64,000 nt of DNA, from NCBI RefSeq assembly GCF_000092065.1, contig NC_009357.1, positions 620,001 to 684,000 of the forward strand, given 5' to 3'. A program made the translations under genes and the position numbers. The DNA comes from Ostreococcus lucimarinus CCE9901. Taxonomy: Eukaryota; Chlorophyta; Mamiellophyceae; Mamiellales; Bathycoccaceae. Shown here in pieces: positions 1 through 8,741 of this stretch (within the stretch, counting starts at the first letter, position 1; every line of letters starts with the position of its first letter). The notes below the pieces were generated by a model. The model was given only the letters and a program-made list of their open reading frames with translations, searched no databases and had not been told where the DNA came from.

Positions 1-721
1 CTTCGTCAAAGTATTTGTCCTCGGCGTCCTGGTCGATCTCGCGTCGCCAGTGAGCGTCGAGCGCGGCGTCGGCGTCGACGGAGAGGTAATCGAAACCGTC
101 GTCGCCGCCGGCGAGAAAGCGCTCTCGCATGACGCGTTCAAAATCCGCCGCGCGCGACACGTACTCGGCCTGGGAGATGTACGTCCTCGACCGCCCGCGA
201 GACGCTCTGTACTCATCGACGTCGACGATGAACGTCGCTTCTTCCGTCGCTTCCTCCGCCGTCGTCGCCGCTCGCCGCTCGCCGCGCGCGTCGCCGTCGC
301 CGTCGCCGTCGCCGTCCACCGTCGCCCCATCCCATCCCTCGAACATCGCCCTGCGCCACGCCGCATCGCTCACCTTACCGTCCGTCTTCGCCGCCCCGCG
401 TCCGACCGCGCGTCCGCTCGAGCTCGCGAACGCGTCTCCGAATCGCGCGTCGCTCGCGCTCGCGTCTCCAAACTCTTCCTCCCATCGCGCCTCCGCCGCC
501 GCTCGAACCTCCCGCGCGCGCTCGCGCGCCAGTATCCGCTCTCCCGCGCCGTCCTCCGCCGCCGTCTCCGGCTCGGCGTCGCCCTTCCGCACGTCCACGC
601 CGACGATTTCATCGAACGCGCGCGGGTCGCGCGCGCGCATCGAATCCACGCTAAAGTACCCGCTCGCGTCGAGCGCGACGCGCATGTGCGCGTATCGTCG
701 ATTGCGACGGACGGAGGACAT
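1..721 (-). CDS. CCDC97: CCDC97 family protein, C-terminal end cut by window
   Basis: Homologue of coiled-coil domain protein 97, which in animals associates with the SF3b part of the spliceosome. The ATG is at 719-721 and the frame stays open to base 1, giving about 240 residues. The N-terminus starts with an RNRRYAHM stretch followed by YFS and RDPRAFDE, a pattern I recognise from the family. Near residues 205-240 are MRERFLAGGDDGFDY and DAEDKYFDE, the signature of the CCDC97 (DUF2052) domain. Between them is a low-complexity linker with a (Asp-Gly)n run encoded by a hexanucleotide repeat. The acidic C-terminus lies outside the window. It is divergent from SMC1, with 358 bp between the two starts. 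Family assignment is from remembered motifs. Confidence 0.82.
   Translation of the reverse strand, partial: MSSVRRNRRYAHMRVALDASGYFSVDSMRARDPRAFDEIVGVDVRKGDAEPETAAEDGAGERILARERAREVRAAAEARWEEEFGDASASDARFGDAFASSSGRAVGRGAAKTDGKVSDAAWRRAMFEGWDGATVDGDGDGDGDARGERRAATTAEEATEEATFIVDVDEYRASRGRSRTYISQAEYVSRAADFERVMRERFLAGGDDGFDYLSVDADAALDAHWRREIDQDAEDKYFDE
291..318. repeat. GTCGCC hexanucleotide repeat inside CCDC97
   Basis: About four tandem copies of cgtcgc on the + strand. On the minus strand they encode alternating Asp-Gly residues in the linker of the CCDC97 protein. Confidence 0.7.
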
Positions 722-1079
722 TTTCGTCGTCGCCCTCGACGCGCCGCGCGGCGCGTCGCGCTCCGCGGGCGCCGCGGCCGGCGCGCGCCGGCGCCGTCGC
801 CGCTTTTTGTAATGCAAGACCTGTTTCAAATACCGGACCACGCGCGACCGACAGCTCGACGCCGACGCGCGACGACGCGCGCACACGCCGACGCGCGCGC
901 GCGACGGACGCCGACGCGCGAGGACTCGCGCGCGATACTCGGGCGCGCATCGCGCGGCGACGACGCGCGCGCGGTGGACGACGACGACGACGACGCGACT
1001 CGACGGTGGATTTTGATTTTTGAAATTTCAAACCGACGCGCGCGAAGATTCGGGAAACGCGCGGACGCGAGCGACGAGG
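722..1079. promoter_or_regulatory. Divergent CCDC97/SMC1 intergenic region
   Basis: 358 bp between two head-to-head starts, so it must hold both promoters. Most of it is CG-rich simple sequence. Near the SMC1 side are a short (GAC)n run at about 975-1000 and an A/T-rich stretch at about 1011-1032, which stands out and may be core promoter or 5' UTR. I see no gene in it. Confidence 0.45.
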
Positions 1080-4000
1080 ATGGATCGCGCGATGGCGACG
1101 GTGGGCGACGCGGCGATGAAACGCCCGACGGCGGCGCGCGGACGGATCGATCGGATCGAGGTGGAGAATTTTAAGTCGTACAAGGGAAAGCATCAGATCG
1201 GACCTTTTAAATCCTTTACGAGCGTCGTGGGGCCGAACGGGAGCGGGAAGTCGAATCTTATGGATGCGATATCGTTCGTGCTCGGGGTGCGAAGCGCACA
1301 GTTGAGAGGGACGACGTTTAAGGATTTGATCTACACGGTGGACTTGGCGGATGCGAGTGAGAATAGACGAAGCGCTCGGGTGACGTTGGCGTACGAACCG
1401 GAGAATGAGCGAGAGATTTTGTTCTCGAGAGTCATCGAGGCGAGCGGGACGACGCATTACGAGATCGATAACCAACGATTGACGTCGGAGGAGTACAACG
1501 AACGATTGAAGTCGTACGGGATTCTGGTCAAGGCGCGAAACTTTTTGGTGTATCAGGGCGACATCGAGGCGGTGGCGCAGAAAACGCCGAAGGAGTTGAC
1601 GACGCTGATTGAACAAATTTCTGGTTCGGATGAGTACGCGGAGACGTATACGACGAACGAGCGGGCGAAGCAACGTGCCGAGGACGAAGCACACACGAGC
1701 TTTACTAAAAAGAAGTCTTTGATGACGCAGAAGAAGCAGATGCGCGAGCAAAAGGAAGAGGCGGAGAAGCACATGGCGCTTCAAGAACGCGTGAATCAGA
1801 TGAAGGTTGAAAGCACCCTGTTCAAGCTCTATCACATCGATGCCGACATAGACCGCGTTCGTGATGAGATGAGAAACGTGCGTGAAGTTCGCGACGAGCA
1901 CGTGGCTGCGAATGAGGAATCGCTCAAGGAATACGAGGACAAGCGCAAGGAGAAAATGACCAAGGATAAGACGCACTTGGCGCTCAACCGTAAGATTGAA
2001 GCGCTCAAGGGTACGATTTCCAGCCATGCGCCGCGCGTGAATCAGATCAAAGAAGAGACGACTCGAGTTCAGAAGAAATTGGAACTTGGACAGGCGCAAC
2101 TCACCAAGTCCAAGCGAGACGCGGAGAACCAAGCCAAGGAAATCGCAAACATGGAGCAACATTTGGCCAACATCGACAACGCCGAGGCGCTATTCGATCA
2201 AGACCAAAAGCGTCGAATGGAGCAAGATTCGAAGTTTGAATTGACGCCCGAACAACGAGCCGAGTACAACGCGAAGAAAATCGAATCAGGCGCGGCTACG
2301 TTCAAGTTGAAAACCGAACGCGATCAACTGATGTCTCAGCTCAACACAGATGAGGAGGCGGCGTCTCGTTTGTCGAGCAAGACCTCGGAGCTTCAATCTC
2401 GTCTTTCTTTCTTGGAAGAACAAGAAGAGCGCGAAGTTGATCGATCAAAGACGTTGCAACAGACTGAGACGGTCAACAAGGGAGAGCTGAAGAAACTTGA
2501 AAAGAAACTTAAGGAACTTGCCGATGAGAAGCGCACGGTGCGCAGCCGACAAGACCTCTTCAAGGAAAAGATTGACGCCCTCAACGCCAAGCTCCGAGAA
2601 GCCAAGGCCGACCGTAAGCAAAATGAACGCGAAACCAAGGCGCTCGAAGCTATTGCGACGATGAAGCGAATGTTCCCAGGTGTGCATGGTAGACTCACTG
2701 AGCTCATCAAGGTGACGCAAAAGAAGTATGAGCTCGCCGTCATCACTGTGCTCGGTCGTGAAGCCGATGCTGTCGTCGTTGAAGATGCTAAGACGGCGAA
2801 GGAGTGCATTCAGTATTTGAAAGAACAACGCATTCAATCGATGCAGTTCATTCCATTGAAGGAGATCAAAGTTCAAGCCATCAATGAACGCTTGCGTCAC
2901 CTCGGAGGCAGCTCTCGTTTGATTGTCGATGTTCTTCAGTTTGATAAGTCGCGCGAACGTGCCATTCTCTTCGCGTGTGGTGACACTGTGGTGTGTGATA
3001 CGCACGCTGAAGCGAAGAAGTTGGCCTTTAGCGGCGCGCAACGAATCAAGTCAGTGTCGCTGGATGGTACACTCGTCGACAAGAGTGGGCGTCTCACCGG
3101 TGGTTCTTCCTCAGGTTTAGCCGAGAAAGCGAACCGATTCAGTCGAATGGACGTCGAAAACACGCGCCAAGAGAAGATGAAACTCGAAGATGAGCTCGCC
3201 GCTATGAAGAGTCTGACTACGTTGATGCTCGAGGAGCAACAAGTGATCACGGAAAAGACGACGATTGAAAAGGACACGCAATTCTTGCAAGCCGATATGA
3301 AGGCGTTGAAGGATAAACTCGCCAAGTTAGCGCGCGACAAGGCTGTCATCGTCTCATCTCTCGAAGAATCCAAACCAGAACTTGTGGCGGCGCAGAAAGC
3401 GAGCAAAGAAGGCGCGGCCAAGGTTGCGGCGCTTGACAAACAAATTCACGCCATCATCGACGGAATTTACGCCTCGTTTGTCAAGACTCTCAATATTGCG
3501 AATATTCGCGTGTATGAGAACGAACACTTGATGCGCAAGCAGAAAGAAGCCGAAGAGAAGAGTAGATTTGCGTCACAACGCTCGAAGTGGAAGGAACAGC
3601 TCAATTATGAGAAGAGCCGCGACACCGAGGGCCCAGTCAAATCCGCCGAAGGCATGATCGCGAGATACAAAGCTGAACTCGCTGAGCTCGAAGCTTCGGC
3701 GGTGAATGCGATGAAAGAACTCGATGAATCGAAGAATAAGCTTGTGAAGATGGAAACTGAGCATCAACAAGCCAAGGCGCAAGCCAAGGCGCTCGAAAGT
3801 GACATTGTGGTGCTCAAGGAGAAGACTACGATGGCGGTGCAAGAAACAGCTCGACTCGACAAGAAGCTCTCTTCCAGCCAAAACGAAATCGATGCGCAGC
3901 GCGAGATTCGCAATGGTATCATCTCAAACGCGACGATGGAACAAATGGAACTTCCGCGCGTGCTCGCGCTCGGCGCTGGTGAAAACGACGGCGACGCCAT

Positions 4001-4793
4001 GGAAGTTGACGGCGAAACGTCCACCGCTGGGAACGTCGTCCTCGACTACTCCAACTTGAGGAGCGATTTGAAGCAAGTAAGCAAGTTTGAGCGCGAAGGC
4101 AAGGAGAATGAACTTAGAATCAAGATTGATGAGACTTCGATCGAGCTTGCTCGATTGGAGCCGAATATGAAGGCTCTCGAGCAGTACGAGACGATCAAGG
4201 AGAAGGAACGATTGCAGACGTTAGAATTAGAAGCGGCGAAAGAGCGAGTGAAAGAAGCGACCGACGCCTTCGAGGATGTGCGAAGTCGACGACGCTCCAT
4301 CTTCCTCGATGCTTTCCAGCATATCGCCGACTCTATCGACGTTCTGTACAAGGAGTTGACGCAAAGTGCGAGCCACCCGCTCGGCGGTCAGGCATACTTG
4401 AGCCTCGAAAGCAACGAAGATCCTTTCTTGCACGGTGTCAACTTCACCGCCATGCCGCCCACGAAGCGTTTCCGTGAAATGGAACAGCTTTCTGGCGGTG
4501 AGAAGACGATCGCTGCTGTTGCGCTCTTGTTCTCGATTCACTCTTACCGAAGCTCGCCGTTCTTTGTCCTCGACGAAGTCGACGCGGCGCTCGATAAGGT
4601 GAACGTCGAAAAGCTCGCCAAGTTCATGGCTGCGCGCTCGCATGGCAAGGATGGTAAGGATGGCACTCAGTCCATCGTAATTTCTTTGAAGGATTACTTT
4701 TACGACAAGGCGGATGCTCTCGTCGGCGTCACGCGAGACGTCTCGCAGGCGTGCTCCAAGGTGCTGACGTTTGATTTGACGCAATACGACTAA
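1080..4793 (+). CDS. SMC1: Cohesin subunit SMC1
   Basis: Structural maintenance of chromosomes 1, an ATPase arm of the cohesin ring that holds sister chromatids together. The 1237-residue product has the full SMC layout. The N-terminal ATPase half has Walker A GPNGSGKSN at about residues 50-58. It is followed by a long coiled coil and a hinge at about 530-680, with the SMC1-type text GVHGRLTELIKVTQKKYELA. A second coiled coil follows, then the signature LSGGEKT (about 1137) and Walker B FFVLDEVDAALD (about 1160). Length is normal for SMC1 (about 1230). I chose the ATG at 1080; another in-frame ATG lies at 1092 and an open frame continues upstream to 1020. The gene is intronless. Confidence 0.96.
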   Translation: MDRAMATVGDAAMKRPTAARGRIDRIEVENFKSYKGKHQIGPFKSFTSVVGPNGSGKSNLMDAISFVLGVRSAQLRGTTFKDLIYTVDLADASENRRSARVTLAYEPENEREILFSRVIEASGTTHYEIDNQRLTSEEYNERLKSYGILVKARNFLVYQGDIEAVAQKTPKELTTLIEQISGSDEYAETYTTNERAKQRAEDEAHTSFTKKKSLMTQKKQMREQKEEAEKHMALQERVNQMKVESTLFKLYHIDADIDRVRDEMRNVREVRDEHVAANEESLKEYEDKRKEKMTKDKTHLALNRKIEALKGTISSHAPRVNQIKEETTRVQKKLELGQAQLTKSKRDAENQAKEIANMEQHLANIDNAEALFDQDQKRRMEQDSKFELTPEQRAEYNAKKIESGAATFKLKTERDQLMSQLNTDEEAASRLSSKTSELQSRLSFLEEQEEREVDRSKTLQQTETVNKGELKKLEKKLKELADEKRTVRSRQDLFKEKIDALNAKLREAKADRKQNERETKALEAIATMKRMFPGVHGRLTELIKVTQKKYELAVITVLGREADAVVVEDAKTAKECIQYLKEQRIQSMQFIPLKEIKVQAINERLRHLGGSSRLIVDVLQFDKSRERAILFACGDTVVCDTHAEAKKLAFSGAQRIKSVSLDGTLVDKSGRLTGGSSSGLAEKANRFSRMDVENTRQEKMKLEDELAAMKSLTTLMLEEQQVITEKTTIEKDTQFLQADMKALKDKLAKLARDKAVIVSSLEESKPELVAAQKASKEGAAKVAALDKQIHAIIDGIYASFVKTLNIANIRVYENEHLMRKQKEAEEKSRFASQRSKWKEQLNYEKSRDTEGPVKSAEGMIARYKAELAELEASAVNAMKELDESKNKLVKMETEHQQAKAQAKALESDIVVLKEKTTMAVQETARLDKKLSSSQNEIDAQREIRNGIISNATMEQMELPRVLALGAGENDGDAMEVDGETSTAGNVVLDYSNLRSDLKQVSKFEREGKENELRIKIDETSIELARLEPNMKALEQYETIKEKERLQTLELEAAKERVKEATDAFEDVRSRRRSIFLDAFQHIADSIDVLYKELTQSASHPLGGQAYLSLESNEDPFLHGVNFTAMPPTKRFREMEQLSGGEKTIAAVALLFSIHSYRSSPFFVLDEVDAALDKVNVEKLAKFMAARSHGKDGKDGTQSIVISLKDYFYDKADALVGVTRDVSQACSKVLTFDLTQYD

Positions 4794-4820
4794 CCACGAC
4801 GACGACGACGACGACGACGT
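4794..4820. repeat. (ACG)n tract after the SMC1 stop
   Basis: Short trinucleotide run directly behind the SMC1 stop codon, in the 3' UTR shared with the convergent microprotein gene. No function is evident. Confidence 0.6.
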
Positions 4821-4896
4821 TACGAAACGGCATTATAGAACTTTTTCACTTGTATTACAAATATATAGGATACGCTCACCACCCAACGCGCACCGC

Positions 4897-5222
4897 TCAC
4901 GGGAAATCTTCCGTCGCGCGAATGACTCTAATTCCGTCGTCGTCATCCACCGTCAACCTATACATCAAGTACGCGATCCCGAGCCCGAACGCCATGACTA
5001 CCGCGCCCTGCATCGCGAGCGGGATGCTTCGGCGGCGTCGTTCGGGATTCAATAATCCTGCGCGCGCTCCGCGTCAGTCATCGATCGAGCGTCGTGTTCG
5101 GGCGCGAAAACGTGTTGCGTCGAGGATGACGACGCCGCGAGCGGGCGCGCACATCGCGCGCGCGGCGTCGATGCCGACTTACCTGAGTCTTCGCTCGGAC
5201 TGGCGCCGTACATGGAGGACAT
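4897..5222 (-). CDS. Spliced 66-residue single-pass membrane microprotein
   Basis: Two exons on the minus strand: 5183-5222 and 4897-5057. The first exon starts MSSMYGASPSEDS. The 125-nt intron begins GTAAGT, contains GACTGAC before the acceptor and ends GCGCAG. Joining restores one frame of 67 codons including the stop. The protein has a polar N-terminus and an ERRRRS basic patch, then one hydrophobic segment (AVVMAFGLGIAYLMY), then an acidic DDDDG stretch and a short tail ending DFP. By the positive-inside rule the N-terminus should face the cytosol, matrix or stroma. I do not recognise the family. It is convergent with SMC1. The splice signals and the exact frame match make it likely real; the function is unknown. 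Confidence 0.72.
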
Positions 5223-5377
5223 GGTGCGCGCGACGACCGCCGCTGCGAGATGTGTCGCGCGAGCTTTAGTGTTCGGCGACGACGCTCGTCTTGATACGGG
5301 TGACTTTCGGCGCGCGCGCGGCGGTAGAGACGACGATCACTACGGAGTTGGCGATGTGATATTACTTATATTATTAC

Positions 5378-6325
5378 TCACTTGTCCTTGTTCATGAGCC
5401 CGCGGAAGAAACCGCTGGCTTTGCCCACGGCTTCGTTCACGGGCGACTTGGCTGCGATGGAGTTGTACAACGCCGCCTCTAAATCCGTTTGCTGAGGTCG
5501 CCGCTGCATCGCCCCGACCTGCGCGAACGCGCCCTTCTCTTTCACTAAGATTCGCCACGGCGTTCCCGCGGGCGCGCCTCCTCGCACGCACTTAAACACC
5601 GCGCCCTCGAGCGAAGACGCGAACATTGACGCTTGGATATTCAGCGGCAGGAACGAGTACACCACGACGAACGAATTCGCAAACGCCTCCACATCGCTCG
5701 GCGCCGCGTCGTCCACCCCAGCCTGTTGTCGCGACATCGACCACGCCAACCCCCCGTCGCCGTCGTGCTCCCACTCCACGTTCACGCACACCGTCGGCCT
5801 TCCCTCTCCCGCTCGACACTTGCGCATCGCCGCCTCCACCCGATCGCTCGGCACTCCGACCAACGCGATGATCCCATCCCTCGCCGCCGCGTCCGCCGCC
5901 GTCCACGCGTCATCCACGCTCACGCACTCCATCGCGCTTCCCATCTCTCGCGCCAGTTTCGCCGCGCTCGCCCTTCCGAACACCGCCGTCGCGTCTCTCG
6001 CGCCGTCGCCCAGCGTCCCCGTCGCCATCTCGATCAGCGCCGCGTCCGAGTCATCGTTCACCGGCAGCTCCACCGCCAACCGCGCCGGTTTCCCGACCGC
6101 TCGCCCGCTCGACCGTCGGCGCTTCGTCGCGCGCTTCGTCGACTTTTCGAGCGCGCGCTCGACGGCGACGCGCGCCTGGTCGTACGCCTCGGATTTCCCG
6201 CGCGGCGGCGCCGCGGCCTCGTCCGCGCCCGCGGCGCGCGCGACGACGCGACGCGCGACGCCGCGTCGTCGTCCGTCGCGCGCGGGCGCGACGCCGGGCG
6301 CGACGCGCGGCGTCGTCGCGCGCAT
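5378..6325 (-). CDS. Chloroplast DUF1995 protein (LPA3-like)
   Basis: 315 residues from the ATG at 6323-6325. The first 40 or so residues (MRATTPRVAPG, then Arg/Ala-rich) look like a chloroplast transit peptide. The C-terminal half fits DUF1995: a conserved Val/Tyr-rich core around FVVVYSFLPLNIQ, then PWRILV and a LEAALYNSI helix. DUF1995 proteins of plants include LPA3, which helps photosystem II assembly, and the C-terminal part of a plastid adenylate kinase. No kinase motif is present here. The open frame extends upstream to 6634, but that part is pure Arg-rich antisense-type sequence, so I excluded it. Role in photosynthesis is inferred only from the family. Confidence 0.72.
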   Translation of the reverse strand: MRATTPRVAPGVAPARDGRRRGVARRVVARAAGADEAAAPPRGKSEAYDQARVAVERALEKSTKRATKRRRSSGRAVGKPARLAVELPVNDDSDAALIEMATGTLGDGARDATAVFGRASAAKLAREMGSAMECVSVDDAWTAADAAARDGIIALVGVPSDRVEAAMRKCRAGEGRPTVCVNVEWEHDGDGGLAWSMSRQQAGVDDAAPSDVEAFANSFVVVYSFLPLNIQASMFASSLEGAVFKCVRGGAPAGTPWRILVKEKGAFAQVGAMQRRPQQTDLEAALYNSIAAKSPVNEAVGKASGFFRGLMNKDK

Positions 6326-6928
6326 GCCTCTGACGCGCGATGCCGACGACCGCAGTCGGCGACGCGACGCGGCATGCTCACGCGCGGCGCGACCGCGGCG
6401 CGCGCGACGACGCGAGGGCCCGCGGCGCGATCGCGCGCGGCGACGGCGGCGCGACGGCCGAGGACGGCGCGCGCGAGGGCGTCCACGGATGATGATTCGA
6501 CGCGATCGTCGATGGACGACGGACGCGTGAATCGATTCGTCGAGCGCGAGAGCGGCGCGAAGAGGAGCGAGCGCGCGGTGGTTGGATTTTGGCAGACGTT
6601 CGCCGCGCGCGCGAGCGAGGCGAGACGGAAACACTTCGATGGACGCAAGACGGTGAGCTCGAAGGATGGGACAAAGGCGAAGTGAGCTTTTTTCGGCGTT
6701 CGAGCGAACGTTCGAGTGTGTATTAATTTCATGGACGCGTCATTATTGATTAGAGGACGACGCGGGATGGATGAGGTTTGAGGGCGCGACGCGCTTCGAC
6801 GGATGTTTTAATGATATTCATATTCAAATCCGGACTCGCCCGCGCTAATTCGTCTTGATTTTTGGGATTCCGCGGCGAACGCGCGCGCCCGGAGCGTGCT
6901 CGTTGAGTCGGTGCGTTATTCGACCGCG
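6326..6928. other. 603-bp intergenic region with a decayed gene-end copy
   Basis: Lies upstream of the DUF1995 gene and downstream of CCDC124, both on the minus strand. The part to about 6700 is CG-rich and probably promoter. Bases 6715-6850 are much more A/T-rich. At about 6851-6920 there is a diverged copy of the CCDC124 3' end (separate entry). No supportable coding region was seen on either strand. Confidence 0.6.
6851..6920 (-). pseudogene. Decayed duplicate of the CCDC124 3' end
   Basis: This stretch matches the last part of CCDC124 (6929-6993) with small gaps. Shared blocks include ccgcggcga against tgcggcgag, gggattc against aggattc, and agtcggtg against agtcggcg. Frame and stop are broken by short insertions. 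It lies immediately downstream of the intact copy, so it looks like an old short tandem duplication. It should not be translated. Confidence 0.6.
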
Positions 6929-7694
6929 CTACTTTTGATTTTGAGGATTCTGCGGCGAGCGGGCCCAGAGTTTACTCATCAAGTCGGCGTATTGCTGCTT
7001 ACGCAGGCCCGGCTTTTCAGCCTTGAGTTCGGGGAGTTTTTCCGCCTCAAACGCAGCGTACGCAGCTTTACCGCTCAACGGCGCGGGCGACGCCGATCGC
7101 TCTTCGACCGTCAGCGCATCCAGCGCGGCGTCGACGCCGCTCGCCGAGACCACGTCGATACTTCTATTTTCGTTAGCTCGCAAAACCGCGTCGTCGTATT
7201 CGTCAGACTCTTGTATTTTTTGTTCAGCCTTTTTCGCCGCAAACTTCGCCTTGAGCCTCGCCTTGGCGTCCATCTCTTTCCCTTGCGCCAAATCATACGC
7301 CGTCACCTTCTTCGCCGGCGCCTTCTTCGCCCCCGAGAACGCCGCCTCTTCCTCCGCCGCCTGCCGTCTCGCCTCGGCGCGCGCCGCCGCCTTCGCGTCC
7401 GCCGCCGCCGCGTCCATCTCGGCGCGTTGCGCCGCCTTGCTCTTCTTTCCGTCCCCGTGCGCCGCCCAGTGCGCGTCTTCTTCCGCTTTTTTCGCCGCCG
7501 CGGACCGCTCGATCGCTTTCGTCGTCTCGCGTTCGTTTTTTTGCGCGCGGCGCACGCTCGCCTGCGAGGTTGCGCGTCAGTCGAGTTTTCTTTCGGGTCG
7601 TGCGGATTCGCCTCGCCTCGTTCGCGCGCGAGGTCGGGCGAGCGAGCGAGCGAGCGAGCGATTCGCGCGAGCGCGCGCGCACCGTGGACGGCAT
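6929..7694 (-). CDS. CCDC124: CCDC124/Lso2-like ribosome-associated protein
   Basis: Homologue of CCDC124 (yeast Lso2), a basic coiled-coil protein that sits in the intersubunit space of idle ribosomes. The main exon is 6929-7561. It has no ATG of its own near its 5' end: the in-frame codon at 7553-7555 is GTG. A tiny first exon, 7683-7694, encodes MPST and joins in phase 0 across a 121-nt intron that begins GTGCGC, contains GACTGACG and ends CGCAG. Product is 214 residues: a Lys/Ala/Glu helical N-terminal half, a DLAQGKEMDAKAR segment, and the family's C-terminal AAYAAFEAEKLPELKAEKPGLR region. The 12-nt coding exon is the least certain part. Confidence 0.8.
7635..7659. repeat. (GAGC)n repeat in CCDC124 intron
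   Basis: About five copies of cgag in the inferred intron of CCDC124. Likely neutral simple sequence. Confidence 0.6.
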
Positions 7695-7841
7695 GTCGAG
7701 TCGGCGCCGCGAGCGGCGGCGTGTGCGGCGACGGCGGGGACGCGCGCGAGCGTCGGCGACGGCGGTTCAAACGAGGGCTGAATACGTACGTTGTTTACAA
7801 ACGACGGCTAACGTCGAACAATGCGTATAAAAAGTCGCGCG

Positions 7842-8558
7842 CTACGCGGGAAGCGTTTCTAGGACGACGACGCCCGCGTCCGCGAGCTCCTTCTCGGCCG
7901 CCTCCATCGTTCCCGGCAACGCCACGCCCGCGCAACAATCCCGCACGACGTACGCGTCGTATCCCAATCGTTTCGCGTCTAACGCGGTGTACTTGACGCA
8001 AAAGTCGTACGCTAATCCGACGACGTACACGCGTTTGACGCCTTCCTTCTTGAGGTACTCATCCAGACCCGTATCGCTCCGTCGGTCGTTTTCAAAAAAC
8101 GCGCTGTACGAATCGACGTCCCGGTTGTGTCCTTTTCTCACCACCATCGCCCTCGCCGGCACCACTAAATCGTCGTGAAACGCGCATCCCCACGTCCCCT
8201 GCACGCAGTGATCGGGCCAGAGCGTCTGCGTCCCGTGCGCGAGCTCCACCTCGTCGTACGGCGCCTTCCCCGCGTGCGCGCTCGCGAAGCTCTCGTGTCC
8301 CGCCGGGTGATAATCCTGCGCGAACACCACCCTGTCGAACGCCTCGACGCACCTCGAGCACGCGCGCGCGACGCCGTCCCCCCCCCGCACCGTCAGCGCC
8401 CCGCTCGGCGCCGCGAAATCGTTCTGCACGTCGATCACGAGCAGCGCGCGGTCGCCCTGCGCGCCGAGCGCGCCCGTCGACGCGCCCGCGTCGCCGCGTC
8501 GTTCGTCCGCCGCCGTCGTCGCCAGCGCGAGCTCGCGCGCGGCGCGCACCCCGCGCAT
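7842..8558 (-). CDS. Nicotinamidase (isochorismatase fold)
   Basis: Hydrolyses nicotinamide to nicotinate in NAD salvage. 238 residues from the ATG at 8556-8558. The catalytic triad is visible: Asp in DVQNDF (about residue 42), Lys in VVRKGHN, and Cys in YDFCVKY (about 186). The metal-binding DYHPAGH motif and WPDHCVQGT loop are also present. The first 35 residues resemble a plastid or mitochondrial presequence. The open frame continues upstream to 9626 only as antisense of the sterol methyltransferase, so I cut it. It is head to head with that gene across 183 bp. Substrate is inferred from close motif agreement with plant and bacterial PncA. Confidence 0.9.
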   Translation of the reverse strand: MRGVRAARELALATTAADERRGDAGASTGALGAQGDRALLVIDVQNDFAAPSGALTVRGGDGVARACSRCVEAFDRVVFAQDYHPAGHESFASAHAGKAPYDEVELAHGTQTLWPDHCVQGTWGCAFHDDLVVPARAMVVRKGHNRDVDSYSAFFENDRRSDTGLDEYLKKEGVKRVYVVGLAYDFCVKYTALDAKRLGYDAYVVRDCCAGVALPGTMEAAEKELADAGVVVLETLPA

Positions 8559-8741
8559 CGCCGCGCGCGCCGGCGGTCGCGCGCGCCGCGGTGCGCCGCC
8601 GCGCGCGCGCTCGACGGTCGACTCGACGCGAATCGAATCGAATCGAATCGATCGCGCGACCGACGCGACGGCGATCGAGACGCGGCGATGCGACGCACAC
8701 CGCGACGCGGTGACGCGCGGCGACGCGACGCGAGCGCGACG
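8559..8741. promoter_or_regulatory. Divergent nicotinamidase/sterol methyltransferase promoter with AATCG repeat
   Basis: 183 bp between two ATGs. It contains about four tandem copies of aatcg at about 8630-8652, flanked by CG-rich sequence. It must serve both genes. No TATA box is evident. Confidence 0.45.

Noticed and set aside
651-2162. Long open frame of 503 codons on the minus strand over CCDC97 and SMC1
   Set aside because: It is antisense to the strongly supported SMC1, is Leu/Arg-rich, and has no motif.
6896-7996. 366-codon open frame on the plus strand
   Set aside because: Starts without ATG and mirrors CCDC124; very Arg-rich.
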